Below the pieces are notes generated by a model that saw nothing but the letters and a program-made list of their open reading frames with translations, was not told the origin of the DNA and ran no database searches. A DNA stretch of 18,428 bases from DAIDJM01 sp964250215. GTDB lineage: Bacteria; Pseudomonadota; Alphaproteobacteria; Acetobacterales; Acetobacteraceae. A program made the translations under genes and the position numbers. The first letter of the stretch is position 1, and every line of letters begins with the position of its first letter. The stretch lies in NCBI GenBank assembly GCA_964250215.1, contig CAXUEX010000049.1, positions 1 through 18,428 of the forward strand. The letters run 5' to 3'. This document shows, piece by piece, positions 6,373 through 13,635 of this stretch.

Positions 6373-9011
6373 ACATCGCCACCGCCACCCGCGCCTTCCT
6401 GCCCCCGCTCGTGGCCCTATGTGCGCGGCGGCGGCTGATCGTGATCGCGATCTATCTGCTGGTGGCCGGCGCCTGCCTGTGGGCGACGCACCGCTACCTG
6501 GGCGTCACCACCGATACCGGCGGCCTGTTCGCGCGCACGCTGCCGTGGAAGCAGAAATCCGAGGCGCTGGCGCGAGCGTTTCCCGGCCAGACCGACGTGA
6601 TCGTGGCCGTGGTGAACGGCCGCATCCCCGAGCAGTCGGACGAGACCGCGGCGGCGCTGGCCGCAAAGCTGCGCGGCGACCCGCATTTCGTGTCGATACT
6701 CCAGCCCGATGCCGACCCGTATCTGCGGCGCAACGCCTTGCTGCTGATCGATCGGAAGCAGCTCGCCGAGCTGCTGAACCGCACCGTGGATGCGCAGCCG
6801 TTCCTGGGCCAGCTCGTGGCCGACCCTAGCCTGCGCGGCCTGTTCTCGGCGCTAGGGCTGGTGGCGCAAGGGGTGCAGCGCGGCGAAAGCCTGGCCGGGG
6901 TGGGGCCGGCGCTGGCAGGCTTCGAACAGGCGCTGACGCGGGCCGCCGCAGGCCGGCCGCAGCCGCTGTCGTGGCAGGATCTGCTGGCCGGGCCGCTGGC
7001 CAAGGCGGCAGGACGGTACCGATTCGTGCTCGCCAAAGCGAAGCTGGATTACGGCGCGCTGGAACCCGGCGGGGCCGCCACCGCCGTGGTGCGCGCGGCG
7101 GCGGCGAGCCTGCCGGACGTGCAGGCCGGCGAGGCGCGGGTGCGGCTGACCGGATCGGTGGTGCTGGACGACGAGCAGTTCGCCACCGTGGCGCAGGGCG
7201 CGGTGGTGGGGCTGCTCGGCAGTTTCGGGCTGGTGTTCGTATGGCTCTATCTCGCGGTGCGAAGCTGGCGGCTGATGCTGCCAATCATGGGCACCCTGAT
7301 CCTGGGGCTGGTGATCACCACCGGCTTCGCGGCGGTGGTGATCGGCACGCTGAACCTGATTTCGGTGGCATTCGCGGTGCTGTTCACTGGCATCGCGGTG
7401 GATTTCTCCATCCAGTTCAGCGTGCGGCTGCGCGAACGCCGGCACACCTATCCCGATCTGGGCGAAGGCCTGCGGGAGACCGGGCGGCGGGCTGGTGCGC
7501 AAATCTTGGTGGCGGCGCTGGCAACTGCGGCGGGGTTCCTGGCCTTCACGCCAACCTCGTTCGTCGGTGTGGCGCAGCTCGGCATCATTGCTGGGTTCGG
7601 GATGCTCACGGCCTTCGTGTGCACGCTCACGTTCCTGCCGGCGCTGCTGTGCGTGTTCCGGCCCCGGCGGGAGCGCGCGCCGGTCGGTTTCGCGTTCGCC
7701 GGCCGGCTCGATCCCGTGGTGGCGCACCGTCGGGTGCCGATCGCGATGACGTTCGCCGTGCTGGCGGCGTTCGGCGCGATGCTGGCACCCACCATCCAGT
7801 TCGACGGCAATCCGCTGGACACGCAGAACCAGCATTCCGAGGCGATCCACACGCTGCACGATCTGATGCAGGATCCATTGACGAACCCCTACACCATCGA
7901 GGCGATCCTGCCCTCGCTGCCCGCGGCGCAGGCGGCGGCGGCGAAATACATGAAGCTGCCACTGACGAAATCGGTGCTGACACTAAACACGTTCCTGCCG
8001 GCGCATCAGGACCAGAAGCTGGCGATGCTGCAGGATGCAGCATCGGTCTTGTCGCTGACGCTGGCGCCGCCGGCCCAGGTGCCGGCGGTAACGCCGCAGG
8101 CGCTGCGGCAATCGGCGGTGGCCTTCGCGGCGAAGATGGTGCCGATCGCGGCGAAACTCGGACCCGCGGATCCGCTGCGCGGCATCGGCGCCGCCGCGCT
8201 ACAGCTCAGCACCGCGCCGGATGCAACGGTGCTGGCGGCGAACGCGGCGCTGACGCGATTTCTGCCAGCGCAACTGGATGCGTTGCGCGCGGCGTTGGCG
8301 GCCAAGCCCGTTACGCTCGCGGATGTGCCGGAGGCCATCAAGCGGCAATGGCTGCTGCCCGATGGGCGGGCGCGCGTGCAGGTGCTGCCGAGCGGCGCGG
8401 TAACAACCGGCAAGCAGCTCCGCAGCTTCGTGAAATCGGCCCTGCGCGCGGTGCCGGAATCCGCCGGACCGGCCGTGGAGATACTGAAGAGCGCGGATAC
8501 CATTACAGGTGCGTTCCAGCTTGCCGCGTATTGCGCCATCGTCGCGATCGCCGTGATTCTGTCGCTGGCGTTGCGGCGGGCGCTGGATGTGGTGCTGGTG
8601 ATGACGCCGCTGCTGACCTCGGCGTTGCTGACCGCACTATGCCTGCGTGTATCGGGCATGAGCCTGAATTTTGCGAACATCATCGCGCTGCCACTGCTCC
8701 TCGGCGTGGGCGTTTCGTTCAACATCTACTTCGTCATGAACTGGCGCAGCGGCACGCACCGGTTCCTGGGCTCGGCCACCGCGCGCGCCGTGGTGTTCTC
8801 GGCACTCACCACCGGCACCGCGTTCGGCTCGCTGGCGCTGTCGGCGCACCCGGGCACAGCGAGCATGGGCATTCTGCTGCTGATGAGCCTCGGCTGCACG
8901 GTGCTGACAACGCTGGTGTTCGTGCCGGCGCTGCTGGCGCTGATGCCGCGGCCGCACGTGCCGCTCGGCGGCATCGAGCAGGAAACCAGCGGCACGCCCG
9001 CGGGGGCGTGA
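6369..9011 (+). CDS. hpnN: MMPL/RND-family hopanoid transporter-like protein HpnN
   Basis: Translated from CTG 6369, the product has 880 residues, about the usual HpnN length. TM1 (LIVIAIYLLVAGACLWA) is followed by a large periplasmic domain. A five-to-six-helix MMPL block follows: AVVGLLGSFGLVFVWLYLAV, then LMLPIMGTLILGLVITTGFA through GIAVDFSIQFSVRLRE and a helix ending TFLPALLCVF. Next come TM7 (VPIAMTFAVLAAFGAMLAP), a second periplasmic domain, and a second MMPL block (LAAYCAIVAIAVILSLAL, LPLLLGVGVSFNIYFVMN, LLLMSLGCTVLTTLVFVPALLALM). This internally duplicated layout is that of RND exporters; GIAVDFSIQFSVR..E and FTPTSFVGVAQLGIIAGFGM match the HpnN branch. HpnN moves hopanoids from the inner to the outer membrane in Rhodopseudomonas and Burkholderia. 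No other hpn gene is present here. The upstream partner is a lipoprotein hydrolase. Confidence 0.85.
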   Translation: MNIATATRAFLPPLVALCARRRLIVIAIYLLVAGACLWATHRYLGVTTDTGGLFARTLPWKQKSEALARAFPGQTDVIVAVVNGRIPEQSDETAAALAAKLRGDPHFVSILQPDADPYLRRNALLLIDRKQLAELLNRTVDAQPFLGQLVADPSLRGLFSALGLVAQGVQRGESLAGVGPALAGFEQALTRAAAGRPQPLSWQDLLAGPLAKAAGRYRFVLAKAKLDYGALEPGGAATAVVRAAAASLPDVQAGEARVRLTGSVVLDDEQFATVAQGAVVGLLGSFGLVFVWLYLAVRSWRLMLPIMGTLILGLVITTGFAAVVIGTLNLISVAFAVLFTGIAVDFSIQFSVRLRERRHTYPDLGEGLRETGRRAGAQILVAALATAAGFLAFTPTSFVGVAQLGIIAGFGMLTAFVCTLTFLPALLCVFRPRRERAPVGFAFAGRLDPVVAHRRVPIAMTFAVLAAFGAMLAPTIQFDGNPLDTQNQHSEAIHTLHDLMQDPLTNPYTIEAILPSLPAAQAAAAKYMKLPLTKSVLTLNTFLPAHQDQKLAMLQDAASVLSLTLAPPAQVPAVTPQALRQSAVAFAAKMVPIAAKLGPADPLRGIGAAALQLSTAPDATVLAANAALTRFLPAQLDALRAALAAKPVTLADVPEAIKRQWLLPDGRARVQVLPSGAVTTGKQLRSFVKSALRAVPESAGPAVEILKSADTITGAFQLAAYCAIVAIAVILSLALRRALDVVLVMTPLLTSALLTALCLRVSGMSLNFANIIALPLLLGVGVSFNIYFVMNWRSGTHRFLGSATARAVVFSALTTGTAFGSLALSAHPGTASMGILLLMSLGCTVLTTLVFVPALLALMPRPHVPLGGIEQETSGTPAGA

Positions 9012-9025
9012 GGCATCGCTGCGCC

Positions 9026-9046
9026 CCGCGCGGTTGTGGAGCGCGG
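9026..9046 (+). terminator. weak hairpin after hpnN
   Basis: CCGCGC (9026-9031), a 9-base loop, GCGCGG (9041-9046), starting 15 bases after the hpnN stop. No T-run follows, so intrinsic termination would be inefficient. It may only protect the 3' end. Confidence 0.3.
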
Positions 9047-9065
9047 AAGGCCGGAATAGGTTCGC

Positions 9066-9094
9066 TATCGTTGTCGGCTCAAAAGACAACGATA
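9066..9094 (+). promoter_or_regulatory. leader hairpin or operator before the secreted protein gene
   Basis: TATCGTTGTC (9066-9075) and GACAACGATA (9085-9094) are perfect 10-bp inverted arms around a 9-base loop GGCTCAAAA. The downstream arm ends three bases before the GGGAGA ribosome binding site (9098-9103) of the ATG at 9108. Its AT-rich arms stand out from the GC-rich surroundings. It could be an RNA hairpin stabilising the message or gating translation, or a DNA operator for a dimeric regulator. There is no T-run, so it is not a terminator. Confidence 0.65.
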
Positions 9095-9107
9095 ACGGGA
9101 GAAACAC

Positions 9108-9785
9108 ATGACCAAAGCAACAGTATTGGCGGCAACCGCCGCGGCGCTGCTCGCGACATCTTCCGCCGCGCTCGCAAGCAACGTTTCGTTCAGCGCCGAC
9201 AAGCGGGTCGCGTTTGCCGCGCCACATGCGGCAGCGGGTTCCACGCCCTATTTCATCCGGAAGGCGACATCCGCGACGATCTACAGCAATCTCGCCACCG
9301 CCTATCCGAAGGGCCTGTATTACACCAACACGGGCTCCACCGTTTACGCCAGCAGTACCGATTCGCAGTATGTGGCCGTCGGCTTCACTCCCAAGGTCAA
9401 CGCAACCGCCGTGGAAGTGGAAGCGGCGGTCGGCAATTTCGGTGACGGCAAGGATAAGTTCGTGCTGTCGATCTACTCCGACAGTTCCGGCATCCCGGGC
9501 ACGGCGCTCACCTCGCAGACCGTCACGGCGACAACCGCGTTTGGTACGTGCTGCGGGCTGATCGTGGCCAAGCTCAAGACCGGCCTCGCGCTGAAGGGCG
9601 GCACGCCGTATTGGGTGGCGGTCACGCTGAACAAGGTGCAGACGACGGCGATGGACGACGGCGCGTGGATGCTTGCCACCACCAACGAAATCGATACGCA
9701 CCCGTTTGCGTTCAACGCGAACAACACGGGCTGGACATCGTCGCCGACCACAACGCCGCCGGCGTTCGGCGTGTTCAGCAAGTAA
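9108..9785 (+). CDS. small secreted beta-rich protein (choice-of-anchor R-like)
   Basis: 225 residues with a clear signal peptide (TVLAATAAALLATSSAALAS, cleavage near residue 24) and a good ribosome binding site (GGGAGA, five bases before ATG). The mature part is Thr/Ser/Ala-rich with beta-strand patterns: VAVGFTPKVNATAVEVEAAV, FVLSIYSDSSGIPGTAL, LKGGTPYWVAV and a final PAFGVFSK. The 'LSIYSDSSGIPGTAL' segment and length resemble the jelly-roll module called choice-of-anchor R, but there is no C-terminal anchor. A CC pair (GTCCGL) in the middle could form a disulfide. Function is unknown; periplasmic or extracellular location is likely. The strong SD, leader hairpin and following terminator suggest an independently and perhaps highly expressed monocistronic gene. 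Confidence 0.75.
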   Translation: MTKATVLAATAAALLATSSAALASNVSFSADKRVAFAAPHAAAGSTPYFIRKATSATIYSNLATAYPKGLYYTNTGSTVYASSTDSQYVAVGFTPKVNATAVEVEAAVGNFGDGKDKFVLSIYSDSSGIPGTALTSQTVTATTAFGTCCGLIVAKLKTGLALKGGTPYWVAVTLNKVQTTAMDDGAWMLATTNEIDTHPFAFNANNTGWTSSPTTTPPAFGVFSK

Positions 9786-9793
9786 CCGCTGCG

Positions 9794-9836
9794 GGGCGCC
9801 CGGTTCCTTTCGGGGCGGGTCCGGGCGCCCTATCTT
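9794..9836 (+). terminator. probable terminator of the secreted protein gene
   Basis: GGGCGCCCGG (9794-9803) and CCGGGCGCCC (9821-9830) make a perfect 10-bp stem with a 17-base loop. It begins eight bases after the stop codon and is followed by TATCTT. This is a plausible rho-independent terminator with a poor U-tract. It also lies in the leader of hslO. Confidence 0.55.
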
Positions 9837-9842
9837 CCGGCC

Positions 9843-10799
9843 ATGCCCGAGACCCCGGCCTTCCTCGACAGCCAGCGGCCCGATGTGCCCGACATCGTGG
9901 TGCCGCGCGGCGTGACGCCGTTCTATCTGCCGCAGCGGCCGGTGCGCGGCCGGCTGGTGCGGCTGGGGCCCGTCGCCGACGCGTTGCTGACGCGCCATGC
10001 CAACCACCCGGTGGTGACGCGCCTGGCCGGCGAAGCGCTAGCGCTGGCCGCGGCGTTGGCCTCGGCGCTGAAATTCCGCGGCTCGTTCAGCCTGCAGGCA
10101 AAGGGCGATGGCCCGGTTTCCATGCTGCTGGCCGATTGCACCGATAACGGCGCGCTGCGCGGCTATGCGCGCGCCGATGTGGAGAAGCTCGGGCTGCTGC
10201 TGGCGGCAACGCCTGCGCCGGATGCGGCATCGCTGCTGGGGGCCGGGTACTTGGCGTTCACCGTGGATCAGGGCGGGGCGGCCGAGCGGTACCAGGGCAT
10301 CGTGGCCATTGAAGGCGCGCATCTGGCCGACATGGCGCTGCATTATTTCGCAACCAGCGAGCAGTTGCGCTGCTTCGTGCGGCTGGCGGCGGCGGAAACC
10401 GATGATGGCTGGCGCGCCGCGGCGCTGATCCTGGAGCAGGTGGCGGGCGAAGGCGGCACCGAGGCGGCGACCGACCCTGAAGCGGGTGCCGAGGCCTGGC
10501 GCACCGCGCTGGCGCTGGCCGGGACAGTTACGGACGAAGAACTGCTGCAAGATGCGCTGCCGCCCGAGACGCTGATCTGGCGCTTGTTTTCGGGCGAAGG
10601 CGTCGCTATCGACCGGCCGCGCGCGCTGGCTTACGGCTGCCGCTGCTCGCGGCAGCGGCTATCGGGCATCTTGGAGGGATTTTCGGCAGACGATCTGGAC
10701 CACATGGCGGTGAGCGGCGACATCGTAATGACGTGCGAATTCTGCAACCTGGATTTCCGCTTTGCGCGCAGCGACGTGCGCAGCCGCACAGCGGAGTGA
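9843..10799 (+). CDS. hslO: Hsp33 family redox-regulated molecular chaperone
   Basis: 318 residues, the usual Hsp33 size. The N-terminal chaperone domain (FYLPQRPVRGRLVRLGPVADALLTRHANHPVVTRLAGEAL... and FRGSFSLQAKGDGPVSMLLADC) matches the family. The C-terminal redox switch has the zinc-binding cysteines C266-R-C268 (YGCRCS) and C298-E-F-C301 (MTCEFCN), exactly CxC plus CxxC. In the cytoplasm, oxidation with loss of zinc converts it into a holdase for unfolding proteins. A low-complexity Ala/Glu-rich insertion (GEGGTEAATDPEAGAEA) lies near residues 200-217. It converges with ychF with only 13 bases between stops. The ATG at 9843 has no strong SD. Confidence 0.93.
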   Translation: MPETPAFLDSQRPDVPDIVVPRGVTPFYLPQRPVRGRLVRLGPVADALLTRHANHPVVTRLAGEALALAAALASALKFRGSFSLQAKGDGPVSMLLADCTDNGALRGYARADVEKLGLLLAATPAPDAASLLGAGYLAFTVDQGGAAERYQGIVAIEGAHLADMALHYFATSEQLRCFVRLAAAETDDGWRAAALILEQVAGEGGTEAATDPEAGAEAWRTALALAGTVTDEELLQDALPPETLIWRLFSGEGVAIDRPRALAYGCRCSRQRLSGILEGFSADDLDHMAVSGDIVMTCEFCNLDFRFARSDVRSRTAE

Positions 10800-10812
10800 A
10801 CGGCAGCCAGCT

Positions 10813-11907
10813 CTACACATTGAACCGGAACAGCAGCACGTCGCCGTCCTGCACGGTGTAGTCGCGGCCTTCGATGCGCAGCCGGCCGGCGTCGCGGGCG
10901 CCCGCCTCGCCATTGCCGGCGACATAGTCGGGGTAGGCAATTGTCTCGCAAGCAATAAAGCCACGCTCGAAATCGTTGTGGATCACGCCCGCCGCCTGCG
11001 GCGCCCTGGTGCCGCGTGGGATCGTCCATGCCCGGGTTTCTTTGGGGCCGACGGTGAAATAGGTGACCAGCCCGAGCAGTGCATAGCCAGCACCGATCAC
11101 GCGATCGAGGCCGCTATCGGCGAGGCTCAAACCGGCGAGAAATTCGGCGCGGTCGGCCTCCGCGAGCTGGCTGATTTCGGCTTCAATGGCGGCGGAAACC
11201 ACCACCTGCGCGGCGCCTTCGGATTTGGCGCGGGCGGCAACGCGATCGGATTGCGCGTTGCCCGTGGCCGCGGCAGCTTCCTCGACGTTGCAGATATATA
11301 GAACAGGCTTGCTGGTGAGCAGGCCCAGGCGCCCGGCCGCCATTTGTTCCGATACAGGAATTGCGGTGCGGGCGGGGCGCCCGGCCTGCAGCGCCGCGGC
11401 GATGGGTTCGGCTAGGGCCACGAAGGCGGCGCTTTCCCGATCGCCGCCGCGCGCTTTCTTCTGGGCGGCCGGCAGTCGGCGTTCCAGGCTGTCGAGATCG
11501 GCGAGCATCAGCTCTGTCTCCACCGTCTCGGCGTCGCGCACCGGATCGATGCTGCCTTCCACGTGCGTCACGTCCGTATCCTCGAAGCAGCGCAGCACGT
11601 GCAGGATCGCATCCACTTCGCGGATATTGGCGAGGAACTGGTTGCCCAGGCCCTCGCCGCGGCTGGCACCGCGCACCAGGCCGGCGATATCGACGAATTC
11701 CAGGCTGGTGGGGACGATTTTCGCCGATTTGCCGATGCCGGCGAGCACGGCCAGGCGTGGATCGGGCACGGCGACGCGGCCGACATTCGGCTCGATGGTG
11801 CAAAACGGATAGTTTGCGGCCTGCGCCGCGGCGGTGGCGGTGAGCGCGTTGAAAAGCGTGGATTTGCCGACATTCGGCAGGCCCACAATTCCGCAATTGA
11901 AACCCAA
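10813..11907 (-). CDS. ychF: redox-regulated ATPase YchF (Obg-like, OLA1 family)
   Basis: 364 residues, standard YchF length. The P-loop GLPNVGKST is at residues 9-17, followed by a YPFCTIEPNVGRV switch region and DIAGLVRGASRGEGLGNQFLANIREVDAI (G3 and beyond). The specificity motif is NVEE (CNVEEAA) instead of NKxD, the hallmark of ATP rather than GTP use. The C-terminus is a TGS domain (RAWTIPRGTRAPQAAGVIHNDFERGFIACE). It binds ribosomes and acts in translation and stress responses. The start is TTG at 11907, supported by GGGAGG five bases upstream and by the family's MGF.CGIVG N-terminus. It is the last gene of the rplY-pth-ychF group, 65 bases after pth. Confidence 0.96.
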   Translation of the reverse strand: MGFNCGIVGLPNVGKSTLFNALTATAAAQAANYPFCTIEPNVGRVAVPDPRLAVLAGIGKSAKIVPTSLEFVDIAGLVRGASRGEGLGNQFLANIREVDAILHVLRCFEDTDVTHVEGSIDPVRDAETVETELMLADLDSLERRLPAAQKKARGGDRESAAFVALAEPIAAALQAGRPARTAIPVSEQMAAGRLGLLTSKPVLYICNVEEAAAATGNAQSDRVAARAKSEGAAQVVVSAAIEAEISQLAEADRAEFLAGLSLADSGLDRVIGAGYALLGLVTYFTVGPKETRAWTIPRGTRAPQAAGVIHNDFERGFIACETIAYPDYVAGNGEAGARDAGRLRIEGRDYTVQDGDVLLFRFNV

Positions 11908-11918
11908 CTTAACCTCCC
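11908..11918 (-). promoter_or_regulatory. strong Shine-Dalgarno fixing the TTG start of ychF
   Basis: Read on the - strand, GGGAGG (11918-11913) is followed by TTAAG and TTG. This near-consensus site at optimal spacing offsets the weak initiation codon and fixes the start. Confidence 0.8.
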
Positions 11919-11919
11919 G

Positions 11920-11967
11920 GGGGCCTGGAGCGCGCGGCCCCAGCGGGTCCAGGCCAGAGCCCTGGAC
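11920..11967 (-). promoter_or_regulatory. two intercistronic hairpins between pth and ychF
   Basis: Arms at 11947-11953 and 11961-11967 (GTCCAGG / CCTGGAC, 7-base loop) start soon after the pth stop. Arms at 11920-11925 and 11936-11941 (GGGGCC / GGCCCC) lie next to the ychF SD. They may attenuate transcription or tune ychF expression relative to pth. No U-run follows. Confidence 0.35.
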
Positions 11968-11972
11968 TTGCT

Positions 11973-12530
11973 TTATGCGAGCTTGGTCATAAACAGTTCT
12001 GGCTGATCCTCAGCGAGCAACGGCGCGGCTTCGGCAATCCTGTCCAGCCATTCATCCAGCCAAGCCGCATCGGCCTTCGGGAAATTGCCGAGCACGTGGT
12101 GCGTCACGGCATCCTTGTGCCCCGGGTGGCCGATGCCCAAGCGAACGCGCCAGAAATCGGCGGCTCCCATGTGCTGTTCGATGCTGCGCAGCCCGTTATG
12201 GCCGGCAGTGCCGCCTCCCCGCTTCACCTTCGTGCGGCCGGGCTCGAGATCGAGTTCGTCGTGGAACACCACGATGTCGTTCGCATCCAGCTTGAAAAAA
12301 CGGGCCGCCGGCTGCACAGCCTCGCCCGAGGCATTCATGTAAGTCTGCGGTTTCAGCGCCAGGATTTTCACGCCGCATAGCGTGCCCTCGGTAATCAGCC
12401 CGCCGAACCGCGCGCGCCAGGGCGGAAATTTGTTGCGGGAAACGATGCGATCCAGCGCCATGAAGCCAAGATTGTGGCGGTGCTGCGCCATGCCGGGCTC
12501 GGGGTTGCCGAGCCCCACCCACAGGCGCAA
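11973..12530 (-). CDS. pth: peptidyl-tRNA hydrolase
   Basis: 185 residues, the family's normal length. The N-terminus LWVGLGNPEPGMAQHRHNLGF contains the invariant Asn (N9, GNP) and catalytic His (H19, RHN). KPQTYMNASGEAV, VFHDELDLEPGRTKVKRGGGTAGHNGLRSIEQH and FWRVRLGIGHPG are all classical Pth motifs, including the Asp in the HDELDL motif. The enzyme releases tRNA from peptidyl-tRNA dropped from ribosomes, in the cytoplasm. The start appears to be TTG at 12530, three bases after the rplY stop, so translation is probably coupled; only a weak AAGAAG upstream, within the rplY Lys tail, could act as SD. GTG at 12518 would cut into the first strand. Confidence 0.95.
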   Translation of the reverse strand: MRLWVGLGNPEPGMAQHRHNLGFMALDRIVSRNKFPPWRARFGGLITEGTLCGVKILALKPQTYMNASGEAVQPAARFFKLDANDIVVFHDELDLEPGRTKVKRGGGTAGHNGLRSIEQHMGAADFWRVRLGIGHPGHKDAVTHHVLGNFPKADAAWLDEWLDRIAEAAPLLAEDQPELFMTKLA

Positions 12531-12533
12531 GCG

Positions 12534-13202
12534 CTACTTCTTCTTGGGCGCGGCGGCGGGGGCTTTGCCCTTCGCGGGGGCAGCAGCCGGCGTGGGCGTG
12601 CCGGCAGTGGCTTCGGCCGGCGCGGTTTCCAAAGCCTTCGTGGGGGGCGCGATGGTCGCCACCACAAAATCGCGCTCGGCGCCCGACGGGCGGACGTTTT
12701 CCGTGCCCTTCAGATCGTGCCAACGGATGCCGTCGGCGATGTCCAGCGCGCCGAGATCGGCTTCGAAGAAGCTCGGCACGTTCTCGGGATCCGCCATCAC
12801 CTCGATGGTGTGGCGCACCACGTTGAGCACGCCGCCCTTCTTCAGGCCGGGACTGGTGCCTTCATTGAGATAATGCACCGCGACCGAGACACGGATGCGC
12901 TCGCCCGGCGCCAAGCGCTGAAAATCCACATGCAGCGGCGTGTCATGCACCGGATGGAACTGCACGTCGCGCATCAGCGCGCGCGTGGTGTCGCCGCCGA
13001 GTTTCAGCTCGAACAGGCGGGAACGCCAGCCGCCGCCGGTAACCTCGCGCAGCACATCGCGTGGATCGAGCGCGATCGCGGTGGGTTCCTGCCGGGCGCC
13101 ATACACCACGCCGGGCAGCTTGCCGGCGCGGCGCGTGGCCCGGGCGGCGCCGGTGCCGGCGCGGTCCCGCTTGTCGGCTTGGATGGCGACGAAATTGGTC
13201 AT
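12534..13202 (-). CDS. rplY: 50S ribosomal protein L25 (Ctc form)
   Basis: 222 residues: a long L25 of the general-stress Ctc type, with an N-terminal 5S rRNA-binding domain (RAGTGAARATRRAGKLPGVVYG) and a C-terminal TL5-type beta domain (LHVDFQRLAPGERIRVSVAVHY..., GGVLNVVRHTIEVMADPENVP). The tail is Ala/Pro/Lys-rich (PAAAPAKGKAPAAAPKKK), a common disordered extension. Start ATG at 13202 has GGAG six bases upstream on the - strand. It heads the translation operon rplY-pth-ychF. In other alphaproteobacteria the gene before rplY is often prs; here it is mazEF. Confidence 0.95.
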   Translation of the reverse strand: MTNFVAIQADKRDRAGTGAARATRRAGKLPGVVYGARQEPTAIALDPRDVLREVTGGGWRSRLFELKLGGDTTRALMRDVQFHPVHDTPLHVDFQRLAPGERIRVSVAVHYLNEGTSPGLKKGGVLNVVRHTIEVMADPENVPSFFEADLGALDIADGIRWHDLKGTENVRPSGAERDFVVATIAPPTKALETAPAEATAGTPTPAAAPAKGKAPAAAPKKK

Positions 13203-13220
13203 GACAGCTCCAACGCGGAA

Positions 13221-13242
13221 CGGCCGGACGGGGGGCCGGCCG
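13221..13242 (-). promoter_or_regulatory. GC-rich hairpin in the rplY leader / downstream of mazF
   Basis: CGGCCGG (13221-13227) and CCGGCCG (13236-13242) form a 7-bp stem with a C-rich 8-base loop on the - strand. It lies 18 bases before the rplY start and 48 bases after the mazF stop. It could terminate mazEF transcripts, though it has no U-run, or be a leader structure of rplY. Confidence 0.35.
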
Positions 13243-13290
13243 GCGTGCGGCTGTGCGTTTAGGCGATGGGCTGGGCTAAGGCAAGGCGGC

Positions 13291-13635
13291 CTAGATGGTA
13301 AGGATGCTCTGGAGCCGGTTCCGGATCAGCCGTGCGGTATCGGCCGGAATAGCTGCCCTCGCGAACCGGATTGGCCGCGCAGATGTGTCGATGCTCCGCA
13401 TATGGCTGATAAGCACTTCGCCGTTCACGGGCAGTCCTGCTGGCAGCACAACGCTCGTCGGGAATGGCCGCACCCGGCTGGTGATGGGGCAGACGACCGT
13501 AAGCCCGGTGTTGCAGTTGAATATCGAATCCGAAATCACCACCGCCGGTCGGCGTCCGGCCTGCTCGCGGCCTCGCGTCGGGTCGAAATCCGTCCAGATC
13601 AGGTCGCCTGCGGAAGGCACATAGGTTTCGCTCAC
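13291..13635 (-). CDS. mazF: MazF/PemK family mRNA interferase toxin
   Basis: 114 residues from GTG 13635. The sequence closely follows E. coli MazF: YVPSAGDLIWTDFDPTRGREQAGRRPAVVIS, VVCPITSRVRPFPTSVVLP, GEVLISHMRSID, and a C-terminal helix ending RLIRNRLQSILTI. The EQAGRRPAVV block contains the catalytic Arg, and the TSR segment the conserved Thr. MazF is a ribosome-independent, sequence-specific endoribonuclease that stops growth when not held by MazE. The GTG start overlaps the antitoxin stop (GTGA, 13632-13635), so the toxin is translationally coupled to mazE. A longer in-frame ORF upstream would begin inside mazE and is not needed. Confidence 0.93.
   Translation of the reverse strand: MSETYVPSAGDLIWTDFDPTRGREQAGRRPAVVISDSIFNCNTGLTVVCPITSRVRPFPTSVVLPAGLPVNGEVLISHMRSIDTSARPIRFARAAIPADTARLIRNRLQSILTI

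Noticed and set aside
6852..7859. Long open frame (335 codons) on - opposite hpnN.
   Set aside because: High GC content creates long shadow frames. The His/Arg/Gln-rich translation has no domain, and hpnN on + is clear.
6971..9445. Open frame of 824 codons on + within hpnN and beyond.
   Set aside because: It is the out-of-frame shadow of hpnN, rich in Arg/Gly/Ala, with no membrane segments.
8637..10007. Open frame of 456 codons on - across the hpnN end, the secreted protein gene and the hslO start.
   Set aside because: It covers three well-supported + strand genes and their intergenic hairpins, and its composition is Arg/His-rich without motifs.
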